Source of the DNA: a virus
Direction: 5' to 3' (one strand)
DNA length: 48,586 bases
IMG/VR virus record: IMGVR_UViG_3300022594_000009
Coordinates: 1-48,586 of that record
Positions 25,704 to 33,299 of the stretch are shown here, piece after piece. The translations under genes and the position numbers were made by a program. How positions within the stretch are numbered: the first letter of the stretch is position 1; the number at the start of each line of letters is the position of its first letter. Under the pieces are notes generated by a model. The model was not told where the DNA came from. It searched no databases and saw only the letters and a program-made list of their open reading frames with translations.

Positions 25704-26158
25704 TGAGCTGGTATGTTAAGGTAAGCAAGGATATTAGTTATATCCCAGACGCTGTAGATTATTTCAATGCAGAATTGCTTGAAGCTAAACTTGAATGCCG
25801 TATTACCGGCAATGTAGAGAAAGCCGCGGCAAATATGCCTGGAATTGTTGAACAACGATTTGGACAACTTCAAGAAATTGAGGCTATCCTTGAGTATCTT
25901 AATATTGAACTACGCCGTTTAAAAAGCCAACATTTCCGTAAGTACTTAGAAAACTACCAACGTGCTCTAAGTAGTCGTGATTGTGAAAAGTTTGTTGAAG
26001 GTGAGGCAGATGTAGTTGACTTTGAAAAAATTATCAACGAGTTTGCCTTGCTACGCAACAAATGGTTAGGTATTACCAAGGCACTTGATCAGAAACAATG
26101 GCAAATTACTAATATTGTAAAATTACGTGTTGCTGGTATGGAAGACGCTACGTTATAA
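25703..26158 (+). CDS. uvsY: Recombination mediator, UvsY-like
   Basis: 151 residues (T4 UvsY: 137), all-helical, with the pattern of UvsY: an N-terminal helix, a central LRRLKSQHFRKYLENYQRALSSRDCEKFVEGEADV region, and a final segment ending in KQWQITNIVKLRVAGMED. UvsY loads UvsX onto gp32-covered ssDNA. Position directly behind uvsX supports it. Sequence resemblance to T4 UvsY is low. Ends at an intrinsic terminator. Confidence 0.7.
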   Translation: MSWYVKVSKDISYIPDAVDYFNAELLEAKLECRITGNVEKAAANMPGIVEQRFGQLQEIEAILEYLNIELRRLKSQHFRKYLENYQRALSSRDCEKFVEGEADVVDFEKIINEFALLRNKWLGITKALDQKQWQITNIVKLRVAGMEDATL

Positions 26159-26181
26159 TCAATTTGCCCAAAAGGTGTCTA

Positions 26182-26214
26182 ATAGGTCTTAAATATTTTA
26201 AGGCCTATTTTTTT
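26182..26214 (+). terminator. Intrinsic terminator after uvsY-like gene
   Basis: Twelve-base stem ATAGGTCTTAAA / TTTAAGGCCTAT (one G-U pair) followed by seven Ts. Confidence 0.9.
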
Positions 26215-26227
26215 CTAAAAGGTTGCA

Positions 26228-26257
26228 TTTACTAAAAAGTTAGTGTACACTTATACT
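26228..26257 (+). promoter_or_regulatory. Sigma-70-like promoter upstream of uvsW unit
   Basis: TTTACT (26228-26233), 18-base spacer, TATACT (26252-26257). The -10 touches the ATG at 26258, so an mRNA starting seven bases on would lack that ATG. Either the start codon is further in or the promoter is not used as drawn. Confidence 0.35.
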
Positions 26258-27448
26258 ATGATAACAGTTGACAAAATATTACTAAATCTTGTTCAGTCTA
26301 ATACTCCAGTTTTAGAAGAAGTATTGCAAAAACGCGACAGTAAGGTCCTCCGTAGTTTAACAACGGCAATTAGCAGTCCAACATTTATAACTGAAAACCA
26401 AGCAAAACTATTAATTAAGATTTTATCAGAAAATAGTGAAAAATTGTGTTTAGACAAGACCACTGTAAGTTGTATGCTTGATGCACCAACATGGTCAAAA
26501 CACTTTAGAGAAGTTGATAGAACAAAAAAATTATACACTGGCAACAACAGTACCGGTGAGTTGTCAATTATTATAGAATTTGCATTTTCTGCTGGTCTAC
26601 GCAAAATTATGCAATCAGTTGAGAAGAAAATTTCAGGACTATTAACAATTCATCCTGGCAAGGTTTACCACGCAGACCTCGATGAAAAAAATATTGTCTT
26701 CCTTGTAGACACATTTAAAAAATTAGATTTCGATATTGATGAAAAATTGATAAATTTTTACAATATCATAAAAAGTTGGTCGAAAAAAGAGGTAGCCGAG
26801 CAGTTCTATCTAACCAACATTACTCACGATAACTTCCAAACACACATCACTGCTGACCTTGGCATTGATACTGCCATCAATCAAAACATCATAAATGACC
26901 GAAGTTTACGCTATCAATATTTTACCGAAGAAAATGGAAAAAATCCGGAAAATTTGACAGAAACACTAGCCATGCGAAATGATACAAGAGTGTGGGTAGA
27001 CAAAAAAATTACTGACATCGAAGAAATTTTCCAAAGCGTCAATGAACTAAAAAGATTTCCAATGATGTTAGTCTTTGACGGTTTTGATGAAAAGCGGTGT
27101 CTTCAAGATTTGACAAAAATTAGTGAAATTTTGGAAAAAAACGGAATTTTTGATAATGTCGGAATTTACTTCCGTTTAGAAAATTCTGAGACAGGCAAAG
27201 AATTTAATAAATTTATTGCTGACAACAAATACAATAGTCAGCTAACTCAACATACAAAAGTAGTCGGCGTACAAAATGGAAAAATACCAAAATTTCTCCT
27301 AAAATCTGCCTGGAAACCATTAAGCATTATTAGTCTTAATACATCATTAAGAAATACAAAAACTTCTGTGTACGCAAATTGTTGTGATTTAGTTATTACT
27401 TATTCTGATGCACAGCCATTAATCGAGTCGAGGTTCAAATGGCAATAA
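26258..27448 (+). CDS. Unknown protein encoded upstream of uvsW
   Basis: 396 residues from the ATG at 26258; a GTG 15 bases earlier is possible. No domain recognised. Helical N-terminal half; a middle part with FPMMLVFDGFDE and a C-terminal VYANCCDLVITYSDAQPLI suggest an alpha/beta core. The gene overlaps uvsW by 10 bases, so the two are co-translated, which hints at a role in fork remodelling or branch migration with UvsW. I recall genes in this position in marine T4-like phages without known function. Confidence 0.75.
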   Translation: MITVDKILLNLVQSNTPVLEEVLQKRDSKVLRSLTTAISSPTFITENQAKLLIKILSENSEKLCLDKTTVSCMLDAPTWSKHFREVDRTKKLYTGNNSTGELSIIIEFAFSAGLRKIMQSVEKKISGLLTIHPGKVYHADLDEKNIVFLVDTFKKLDFDIDEKLINFYNIIKSWSKKEVAEQFYLTNITHDNFQTHITADLGIDTAINQNIINDRSLRYQYFTEENGKNPENLTETLAMRNDTRVWVDKKITDIEEIFQSVNELKRFPMMLVFDGFDEKRCLQDLTKISEILEKNGIFDNVGIYFRLENSETGKEFNKFIADNKYNSQLTQHTKVVGVQNGKIPKFLLKSAWKPLSIISLNTSLRNTKTSVYANCCDLVITYSDAQPLIESRFKWQ

Positions 27449-28905
27449 AATTAGTCATTAGAGATGAAGTAAACATTAAATTAGAGAATTTGCCGCTTGA
27501 TGCTCGCAAAAAACTAGCCAACGCATTTAAGTATGAAGTTGGCTACGCACGATATCATCCTGCATTTAAGTTAGGCCGTTGGGATGGGATGGTTAGCCTA
27601 TTCGGGCTTGGCGGCAACGGCTATTTGAGTCAGCTTGAGACCATCTTAGAGATCCTGAGTAAGATGAATATTTCCATTGATGAAGTGGAAGATTTACGCA
27701 CTACAAATAAAATTGAATTTGAACCAGTCACAGAAAATTACTGGGCAGATCAAGGAAAGGTTTGGCCAAAAGGTCATCCTGAAGAAGGCAAACCTATCCT
27801 GTTACGTGATTATCAAATTGATGCAATCAACACATTTTTAACTAATACTCAAGCACTACAAGAAATTGCCACGGGCGCAGGCAAAACTATTACAACTGCT
27901 ACATTAAGTCAACTTGCAGAAAAATATGGACGCACAATTACAATCGTTCCTAACAAAAGTCTTGTAGAACAAACAGAAGAAGATTTTATTAACGTTGGTT
28001 TAGACGTTGGAGTTTACTACGGCGATCGAAAGGATCTTAATAAAACCCATACAATTTGTACTTGGCAAAGTCTTAACATTCTTGACAAGAAAAGCAAAAA
28101 TCACGAGCACGATATTGTTACACTAGCAGAATTCTTAGACGGTGTACGCACAGTTATTGTCGATGAAGTCCACATGGCAAAAGCAGAAGTGTTAAAGAAT
28201 TTATTAACACAAAATTTGTGTAATGCCGCAATTCGCTGGGGATTAACTGGAACAGTACCAAAAGAAAAATATGAGTATGAACAGATTTTTGCAAGTATCG
28301 GTCCAGTAGTAGGCGGTATTAAAGCGCATGAATTACAAGAAAAAGGAGTGTTGTCCACTTGTCATGTTAATGTTGTACAAATGGTTGACATTCAAGAATT
28401 TAGAGCGTATAGTGATGAATTAAAGTATCTTGTTACAGATGAAGACAGGATGATTTATATTAGCAAACTTATTAAAGGCATAGCAGAGTCAGGCAATACT
28501 TTGGTTTTGGTTAACAGAATCGATTCAGGCAAATTTTTAATTAATGAAATAGAAGACGCAGTCTTTATCTCAGGTGAAGTTAAAACAAAAGATAGAAAAG
28601 ATGAATATGATGAAGTTAAGACAAGTGATAATAAGATCATTGTTGCAACTTATGGTGTAGCGGCGGTTGGTATTAATATTCCGCGAATCTTTAACTTAGT
28701 ATTGTTAGAGCCTGGTAAATCGTTTGTACGTGTTATTCAATCAATAGGACGTGGAATTCGAAAAGCACAAGATAAAGATTTCGTTCAAATCTGGGATATA
28801 ACCAGTACCTGTAAGTATGCAAAACGGCACCTTACAGAAAGAAAGAAATTTTACAAGGACGCCAAGTATCCGTTTACTATTACTAAAACGGACTGGCAAA
28901 AATAA
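27439..28905 (+). CDS. uvsW: DNA/RNA helicase UvsW
   Basis: 488 residues (T4 UvsW: 503). N-terminal double-stranded DNA-binding region (to ~110, with YHPAFKLGRWDGMVSLF), Walker A ATGAGKT (144-150), DEVH (242-245), GLTGT (motif III type), and C-terminal motif VI-like QSIGRGIRKAQ. A superfamily 2 helicase that unwinds R-loops and branched DNA, switching replication from origin to recombination mode in T4. Follows and overlaps the unknown gene. Confidence 0.95.
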   Translation: MAIKLVIRDEVNIKLENLPLDARKKLANAFKYEVGYARYHPAFKLGRWDGMVSLFGLGGNGYLSQLETILEILSKMNISIDEVEDLRTTNKIEFEPVTENYWADQGKVWPKGHPEEGKPILLRDYQIDAINTFLTNTQALQEIATGAGKTITTATLSQLAEKYGRTITIVPNKSLVEQTEEDFINVGLDVGVYYGDRKDLNKTHTICTWQSLNILDKKSKNHEHDIVTLAEFLDGVRTVIVDEVHMAKAEVLKNLLTQNLCNAAIRWGLTGTVPKEKYEYEQIFASIGPVVGGIKAHELQEKGVLSTCHVNVVQMVDIQEFRAYSDELKYLVTDEDRMIYISKLIKGIAESGNTLVLVNRIDSGKFLINEIEDAVFISGEVKTKDRKDEYDEVKTSDNKIIVATYGVAAVGINIPRIFNLVLLEPGKSFVRVIQSIGRGIRKAQDKDFVQIWDITSTCKYAKRHLTERKKFYKDAKYPFTITKTDWQK

Positions 28906-28911
28906 GGACTC

Positions 28912-29418
28912 ATGCAGATATTAACTTTAGACAATCAAACATTTTCATTAAACAATTTACCGGATGAAGTAGATGAAAATACCAGGTTTGCAGTATTAGA
29001 TAACAGCGAACCAAAGGAACCAGATTTCTTCTTTATGCCGCTAATATTTTTAGAAAGCTTCAATGCACCAGCAATGGTATTGCGTATAGGTGAAGATGAA
29101 GTAACTATGCCAATTGATTGGTGTATTGCAGTAGGCGATAGTTCTGCGGCAAGCGATATTGAAATTTTACCGTTAACTAGTTTAAACGACAGAGGATTTG
29201 AAGCACTAATTTTTAATCCACTAAGCTCGTTTAGGGTAGAGTTTAAAAAGATCGAAATTGTAAATTTTTACAATGATGTCAAATGGTATTTTCCTAAAAT
29301 GAAAAATGGACAATTATTGGCAACGCCTACAAGATTTGGCGAAAAACCAGACTGTGCATATTTTGTTAAAGAAATTAGCCGTCAGAGCGAAATCATACAA
29401 TTGGATAAGATTTTATAA
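28912..29418 (+). CDS. Unknown conserved phage protein
   Basis: 168 residues, no recognised domain, mostly beta by appearance. A central segment with MPLIFLESFNAPAMVLRIGEDE and PIDWCIAVGD is well structured and likely conserved. It sits six bases after uvsW with an AAGGA ribosome binding site. The short TAA-linked next gene follows one base later. Function unknown. Confidence 0.7.
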   Translation: MQILTLDNQTFSLNNLPDEVDENTRFAVLDNSEPKEPDFFFMPLIFLESFNAPAMVLRIGEDEVTMPIDWCIAVGDSSAASDIEILPLTSLNDRGFEALIFNPLSSFRVEFKKIEIVNFYNDVKWYFPKMKNGQLLATPTRFGEKPDCAYFVKEISRQSEIIQLDKIL

Positions 29419-29419
29419 T

Positions 29420-29689
29420 ATGGGACAACTTAAACCAGGAGCAACACTCATATACGAGCGTGATAACGGAACTGTATATGCAAGAGAAATGGGCGCAGAT
29501 CCATCAACTAGGAAACCAATTGGTTGGGACTATGATCCGCGAACTAGTGATGGTAGACCATTGCATGATCATATAATGGATGATAAAATGTGGGGCGAGA
29601 TTCGGCGAGAAGCAAAAACCAATCCTACTTTACAAAAGGCCTTAGACCGTGTTATAATGTTATACAAATTAAGTAAGGAACGAGTATAA
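29420..29689 (+). CDS. Small conserved protein
   Basis: 89 residues from the ATG at 29420 (MGQLKPGATLIYERDNGTVY); the frame is open further upstream, but that part overlaps the previous gene. Its features are a short beta start and a helical tail (MWGEIRREAKTNPTLQKALDRVIMLYKLSKERV). Such small proteins occur in other T4-like phages from memory, without assigned function. The stop overlaps the next ATG (TAATG), and the gene contains a promoter for it. Confidence 0.7.
   Translation: MGQLKPGATLIYERDNGTVYAREMGADPSTRKPIGWDYDPRTSDGRPLHDHIMDDKMWGEIRREAKTNPTLQKALDRVIMLYKLSKERV
29629..29658 (+). promoter_or_regulatory. Sigma-70-like promoter for oxygenase genes
   Basis: TTTACA (29629-29634), 18-base spacer, TATAAT (29653-29658), inside the 3' end of the 89-residue gene. 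Predicted start near 29665, with AAGGAACG before the ATG at 29689. Confidence 0.55.
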
Positions 29690-30318
29690 TGAGTTTAAAG
29701 GTAGCTTATTTTCAACCAGTAATTTTAGCAATTGATGACATTCCGCCAGTGGAGTTTAGTCGGTTATATAATCTTGTTGAGCAATTTCACGCACATAGCG
29801 AACTTAATGATATTGGAAATCCACTAATTAGTGCTCGTGGAGGCCAACAAGTACAAGTATATCCAAATACAATCGATATCGACGTAGCATGGCTTGTTTC
29901 ATATCTCGAAACACTTTGCCAAGGTTATATGGAATTAGTTACTGCACAATCTGGTGCAGAAGAATTAAAATATTGTAAGCCAGTAGTTACAAGTATATGG
30001 ACCATTCGACAAGAGCAAGGGCACTATCAAGAAATGCATAGTCATCCTAACGGTAATGTCAGCGGAAATATTTATATTACTGTACCTGATTTAAATGAAG
30101 GCAGTAACGCAAGCGATAGTCAGATTTTATTCCGTATGCCACAAAGTAAAGATGTTACTAAATTCATTATGAATGATACATGGAAATTTACTCCAAAATC
30201 TGGTACAGTTATTTTGTTCCCTAGCTACTTGCCGCATACTGTTTATCCATGGGAAGGGCAAGGTTACCGAACTGCATTGGCATTTGATGCAATGCTAAGA
30301 CCAAAAGATGAAACATAA
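29689..30318 (+). CDS. 2-oxoglutarate/Fe(II)-dependent oxygenase
   Basis: 209 residues. Jelly-roll motifs: QEMHSHPNGNVSGNIYI with H117 and H119, LFPSYLPHTVYPW with H183, and R194 (GYRTALAFD) for 2-oxoglutarate. Same 2OG-FeII_Oxy_5-like pattern as the interrupted gene at 3683-4273, though clearly a different sequence. Oxidises an unknown substrate; phage copies are common in marine myoviruses and their targets are unsettled. Overlaps the next oxygenase-like gene by 11 bases. Confidence 0.88.
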   Translation: MSLKVAYFQPVILAIDDIPPVEFSRLYNLVEQFHAHSELNDIGNPLISARGGQQVQVYPNTIDIDVAWLVSYLETLCQGYMELVTAQSGAEELKYCKPVVTSIWTIRQEQGHYQEMHSHPNGNVSGNIYITVPDLNEGSNASDSQILFRMPQSKDVTKFIMNDTWKFTPKSGTVILFPSYLPHTVYPWEGQGYRTALAFDAMLRPKDET

Positions 30319-30982
30319 AATACCAGTAGTAGTTGTTGATAATTTTTTTGAAGATCCTGATGTAGTCAGAGACTATGCATTATCTTTAGATTATTTTAAA
30401 GTAGACGACAACTACCCTGGTGTACGTACCGAGTTATTGGATAAACTTAATCCTGAGTTTTTTGAATCACTTAGTATGCGGTTGTTCTCATTATTGTATG
30501 ATTTTAATGTTCAATCAGCAGGTGGCTATGTTCAAGCATGTTTTCAATTAATTACTGAAGAGTATGAAGAGGGTTGGGTACATAGCGATTTGAGCACAGA
30601 TGATTGGAGTGTAGCAGGTGTAATTTACTTAACTCCCGAAGCACCACGTAATGGCGGTACTTCAATGTATCGATTATGTTCAGATCAGCATCCGGAGCAA
30701 AGTGAATTTAAAAATAAGTTCTATGCAAATGGGCACGTAGATATTGTTGATTATCGTAAAGCACGTGATGCATTCAATCAACACTATGAAAAAACATTAG
30801 AAGTTAGTAACATATATAATCGATTAATAATGTATAATACTGAACAGCTACATAGAGGAGACAAGTTTTTTGGCCTAAGTAAAAATACTGCAAGACTTAC
30901 CCTTGTATTTTTTGCAAAAGTACTTGGTGATCAACCAACTCCGATACCTCGAATGAACACGTATAAAATAACAGGAATATAA
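30308..30982 (+). CDS. 2OG-oxygenase-like protein (DUF6445 type)
   Basis: 224 residues. N-terminal PVVVVDNFFEDPDVVRDYAL, then WVHSDL with H92-x-D94, a VAGVIYLTPEAPRNGGTSMY strand pair, and TEQLHRGDKFFG with H182 and R196 in ARLTLVFF. The HxD...H...R arrangement fits the cupin-type 2OG/Fe(II) oxygenases; the layout resembles DUF6445, from memory. It is coupled to the previous oxygenase, so the two may act on related substrates. Target unknown. Confidence 0.75.
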   Translation: MKHKIPVVVVDNFFEDPDVVRDYALSLDYFKVDDNYPGVRTELLDKLNPEFFESLSMRLFSLLYDFNVQSAGGYVQACFQLITEEYEEGWVHSDLSTDDWSVAGVIYLTPEAPRNGGTSMYRLCSDQHPEQSEFKNKFYANGHVDIVDYRKARDAFNQHYEKTLEVSNIYNRLIMYNTEQLHRGDKFFGLSKNTARLTLVFFAKVLGDQPTPIPRMNTYKITGI

Positions 30983-30986
30983 AACT

Positions 30987-31466
30987 GTGAGTGATAAAAT
31001 AGAACTAAAAGAAAAGATTCAAGCTGTTGACGAGAATGTCCGCGAGTTATGGGATGCTATGGATGCTGAACAGCAAAAAGCTCTTAAAAATGAATTCTTT
31101 ATACTTAACAGATATATTAGCAGTGCCAAGGGAGAAAAACGCGAAGTACAAGAACATTATGTTTTAGCAGTTAATGAATATTTTAATAAAAATTGGAATG
31201 ACTTGCAAAAGCATCCTAAACTGCTATGGCTATTGTTGTGTATGTGTAGCTACAATGGTCAAAAGAAAGTGTTCCACGAGTGGATTGGTGCAAAAAAGAA
31301 AACAGGAAGTAATAGTAAGAAAGTAAAGTTCCTTGCAGAGATTTATCCAAGTAAAAAAATAGATGAAGTCGAGTTGTTGGCAAGTCTAGCAACTGATAAA
31401 GAAATTAAAGAGCTTGCCAAGAAATATGGCATGGATGATGCAACTATCGCTAAAAAGTTAAAATGA
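30987..31466 (+). CDS. Candidate clamp-loader small subunit, gp62-like
   Basis: 159 residues from a GTG start. The helical pattern FFILNRYISS..VNEYFNKN...LQKHPKLLWLLLCMCSYNGQKKVFHEWI and a C-terminal TDKEIKELAKKYGMDD follow the phage clamp-loader A (gp62) layout of an FxxNRxxS, NEYxN, then K/R-rich W segment. Sequence similarity to T4 gp62 is low and gp44/gp45 are not adjacent, so this is tentative. Location among replication genes agrees. Its TGA overlaps the next ATG. Confidence 0.45.
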   Translation: MSDKIELKEKIQAVDENVRELWDAMDAEQQKALKNEFFILNRYISSAKGEKREVQEHYVLAVNEYFNKNWNDLQKHPKLLWLLLCMCSYNGQKKVFHEWIGAKKKTGSNSKKVKFLAEIYPSKKIDEVELLASLATDKEIKELAKKYGMDDATIAKKLK

Positions 31467-32155
31467 TGGCATTGGCAGAACAACCATACGTGTGTCAGTA
31501 TTGTAAAAAAGGGTTCATGAAAGAGAACACTTTAATGGTTCACGTGTGCGAACAAAAGCGTAGAGCACTAGCAAAGACTGAAAAGCATGTGGTAATTGGA
31601 TATGATACATTCAATCAGTTTTATAAAACTAGTCAAAACTTTAAGGGTGAGAAATCTTATGAAGATTTTGCTCGAAGTCCTTATTATAATGCGTTCGTCA
31701 AGTTTGGTAGTTTTGTTAGCAATGTAAATCCGTTGTATCCAGACAAGTTTATAAAGTATGTAGTTACTTCTGGTGTTAAATTAGATCACTGGTGTAGAGA
31801 AGAATTATATGATGCGTATGTAGTTGATCTTATCAAACGTGAACCAGTTGAAGTAGCATTAGAAAGAAGTATTATTCATATGCAAAACTGGGGCGAAGCT
31901 AACAGTGCCTCTTGGAATCATTATTTCTTGTATGTTAGTTTAAGCCGTGCGACCTACGATATTAAAGATGGTAAGATTAGTCCGTGGTTAGTACTTAATA
32001 GTGCTAGCGGTAAAGATATGTTACGCAAATTTAATGATTCTCAATTAACAGCAATTGGTTCAATTATGGATGTACCTTATTGGTTAAGTAAATTTAAAAA
32101 ATTGCCAGCTGATGTTGAACTAGTTAAACAAATCGTCAAAGAATCAAATATATGA
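31463..32155 (+). CDS. Zinc-finger protein of unknown function
   Basis: 230 residues. N-terminal finger YVCQYCKKGFMKENTLMVHVC uses C11, C14, H27 and C29 or another ligand, close to a C2H2-type finger. The rest is helical with no recognised motif; WGEANSASWNHYFLYVSLSRATYDIKDGKISPWLVLNS is the most distinctive stretch. Starts inside the previous stop (ATGATGG) and ends overlapping the next small gene (ATGA). A DNA- or RNA-binding role in replication is inferred from the finger and location. Confidence 0.7.
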   Translation: MMALAEQPYVCQYCKKGFMKENTLMVHVCEQKRRALAKTEKHVVIGYDTFNQFYKTSQNFKGEKSYEDFARSPYYNAFVKFGSFVSNVNPLYPDKFIKYVVTSGVKLDHWCREELYDAYVVDLIKREPVEVALERSIIHMQNWGEANSASWNHYFLYVSLSRATYDIKDGKISPWLVLNSASGKDMLRKFNDSQLTAIGSIMDVPYWLSKFKKLPADVELVKQIVKESNI

Positions 32156-32331
32156 AGACTAGAAAACTAAAAGATGGTACTGAAGTTAAAGAACTAGAGT
32201 TACCGGTTACATTAACTGTGTACACACGATGCCCAGAAAAATATAAATTGGTTGACTTAGAAACGGGTCAAGAATATATAGGATATCCCACTATAGGAAA
32301 TTCTAGTTGGAGGAAAATTAAAGATGCCTGA
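32152..32331 (+). CDS. 59-residue protein coupled to the DnaE-like gene
   Basis: 59 residues (start MKTRKLKDGTEVKELELPV), beta-rich look, one Cys. Starts in the TGA of the zinc-finger gene (ATGA) and its own TGA overlaps the next ATG (ATGCCTGA), so three genes are tightly coupled. Conserved-looking junctions support reality despite the size. Function unknown. Confidence 0.65.
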   Translation: MKTRKLKDGTEVKELELPVTLTVYTRCPEKYKLVDLETGQEYIGYPTIGNSSWRKIKDA

Positions 32332-32902
32332 TATTGATATTGACTTTGCTGATAGAACAAAAGCATTAGACGTATTCAAACACGTCACTGCCGCAATTGA
32401 AGACAACGGAACTTTTAAGAAGCACAATACTGGAATATACTGTACTAGTGTGCCGTACAATCCGCTTACTGGATTAAGCACTATTGATTACAAACAAGCA
32501 GAAGATAGAGGTTATTTTAAAATTGATTTCTTAAATGTTAGTGTATACGATGGCATCAAGGATAGAAAACACTTACATGAATTAATGAATACGGAACCGC
32601 TATGGGACTTACTGCTACAAGACGATTTTACCAATATGCTCTTTCACGTGAATGGACACGGCTCAATATTAAGAGAAATGAAGCCGCAATCGATAGAGCA
32701 ACTAGGTGCGGTTCTAGCAATGATCCGTCCCGCCAAGCGTTATTTGATAGGGAAAGATTGGAACGACGTTTTCGCAGAGGTGTGGGAAAAGCCTGTCGGA
32801 GATGAGTATTATTTTAAGAAGGCACATGCGATTGCTTACGCACATGTAATTGTGGTGCAGATGAATTTAATCTGCGAAGGTATTAGCTACGGGTTTAGTT
32901 AA
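32324..32902 (+). CDS. Minimal DnaE-like (family C polymerase palm) protein
   Basis: 192 residues. In order it shows PDIDIDF (2-8; the bacterial DnaE motif PDFDIDF with two catalytic Asp), HNTGIY..PLTG (34-50; like the DnaE HACGVV..PL region), YFKIDFLNV (64-72; like KFDFLGL with the third catalytic Asp, D68), MLFHVNGHGSILREMKPQS (105-123; like LFQFES-G-M-LKKLKP), a RPA at 136-138, and KKAHAIAYAHVIVVQ (165-179; like KSHAAAYALVSYQ). A full DnaE has over 1100 residues; exonuclease, PHP and tau-binding parts are absent. Whether it polymerises is unknown. It ends four bases inside the convergent gene. Confidence 0.7.
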   Translation: MPDIDIDFADRTKALDVFKHVTAAIEDNGTFKKHNTGIYCTSVPYNPLTGLSTIDYKQAEDRGYFKIDFLNVSVYDGIKDRKHLHELMNTEPLWDLLLQDDFTNMLFHVNGHGSILREMKPQSIEQLGAVLAMIRPAKRYLIGKDWNDVFAEVWEKPVGDEYYFKKAHAIAYAHVIVVQMNLICEGISYGFS

Positions 32903-33273
32903 CGAGTTTTTCTAACTAACTGTACACTCTTACGTTTGACACGCTTTAGAGTTAAGTTCATTAAATTTACAACTGGCCCTAGTGTAATCCTGACGTCTTT
33001 ACTATTAAAAGTTTTAATAGCATACGCAAACGGATGTATTTGATCTCTGCAGAAAATATTAATTGGAAATTGTCGATTTGATTCCCACCACCAAATTTCT
33101 CCTATTTCTAAGAAAAGTTTAGTTTCCTCTGGCGTCTTAATAGCATTTAAATCATAGAAGCTAGTGACAAACTGATCTTGGTTTATGATAATGCCCACAT
33201 ACTCTTCCTCACCGTAGGTCAGCACCGAAATAAACGGTAGATTTTGTTGTATATTGTCTCGTAGTTTTGCCAT
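32899..33273 (-). CDS. Conserved small protein of unknown function
   Basis: 124 residues from the ATG at 33273 (MAKLRDNIQQNLPFISVL); a longer frame to 33330 crosses the divergent start and is unlikely. Middle GEIWWWESNRQFPINIF and the basic end KRVKRKSVQLVRKTR resemble, from memory, a conserved cyanophage gene of unknown role. The C-terminus is highly basic, suggesting nucleic-acid contact. Divergent from the structural gene at 33300, and the late octamer for that gene overlaps this ATG. Confidence 0.7.
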   Translation of the reverse strand: MAKLRDNIQQNLPFISVLTYGEEEYVGIIINQDQFVTSFYDLNAIKTPEETKLFLEIGEIWWWESNRQFPINIFCRDQIHPFAYAIKTFNSKDVRITLGPVVNLMNLTLKRVKRKSVQLVRKTR

Positions 33274-33278
33274 AAATA
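33271..33278 (+). promoter_or_regulatory. Late promoter for structural gene
   Basis: CATAAATA followed by CTATT, matching the extended T4 late consensus. Lies 21 bases before the ATG at 33300 with AAAGGG between, and overlaps the opposing gene's ATG. Confidence 0.6.
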
Positions 33279-33299
33279 CTATTAAAGGGTTTCTGCCAT

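Noticed and set aside
32602-32805. 67-residue frame within the DnaE-like gene
   Set aside because: Out-of-frame shadow; the main frame carries the recognised motifs.
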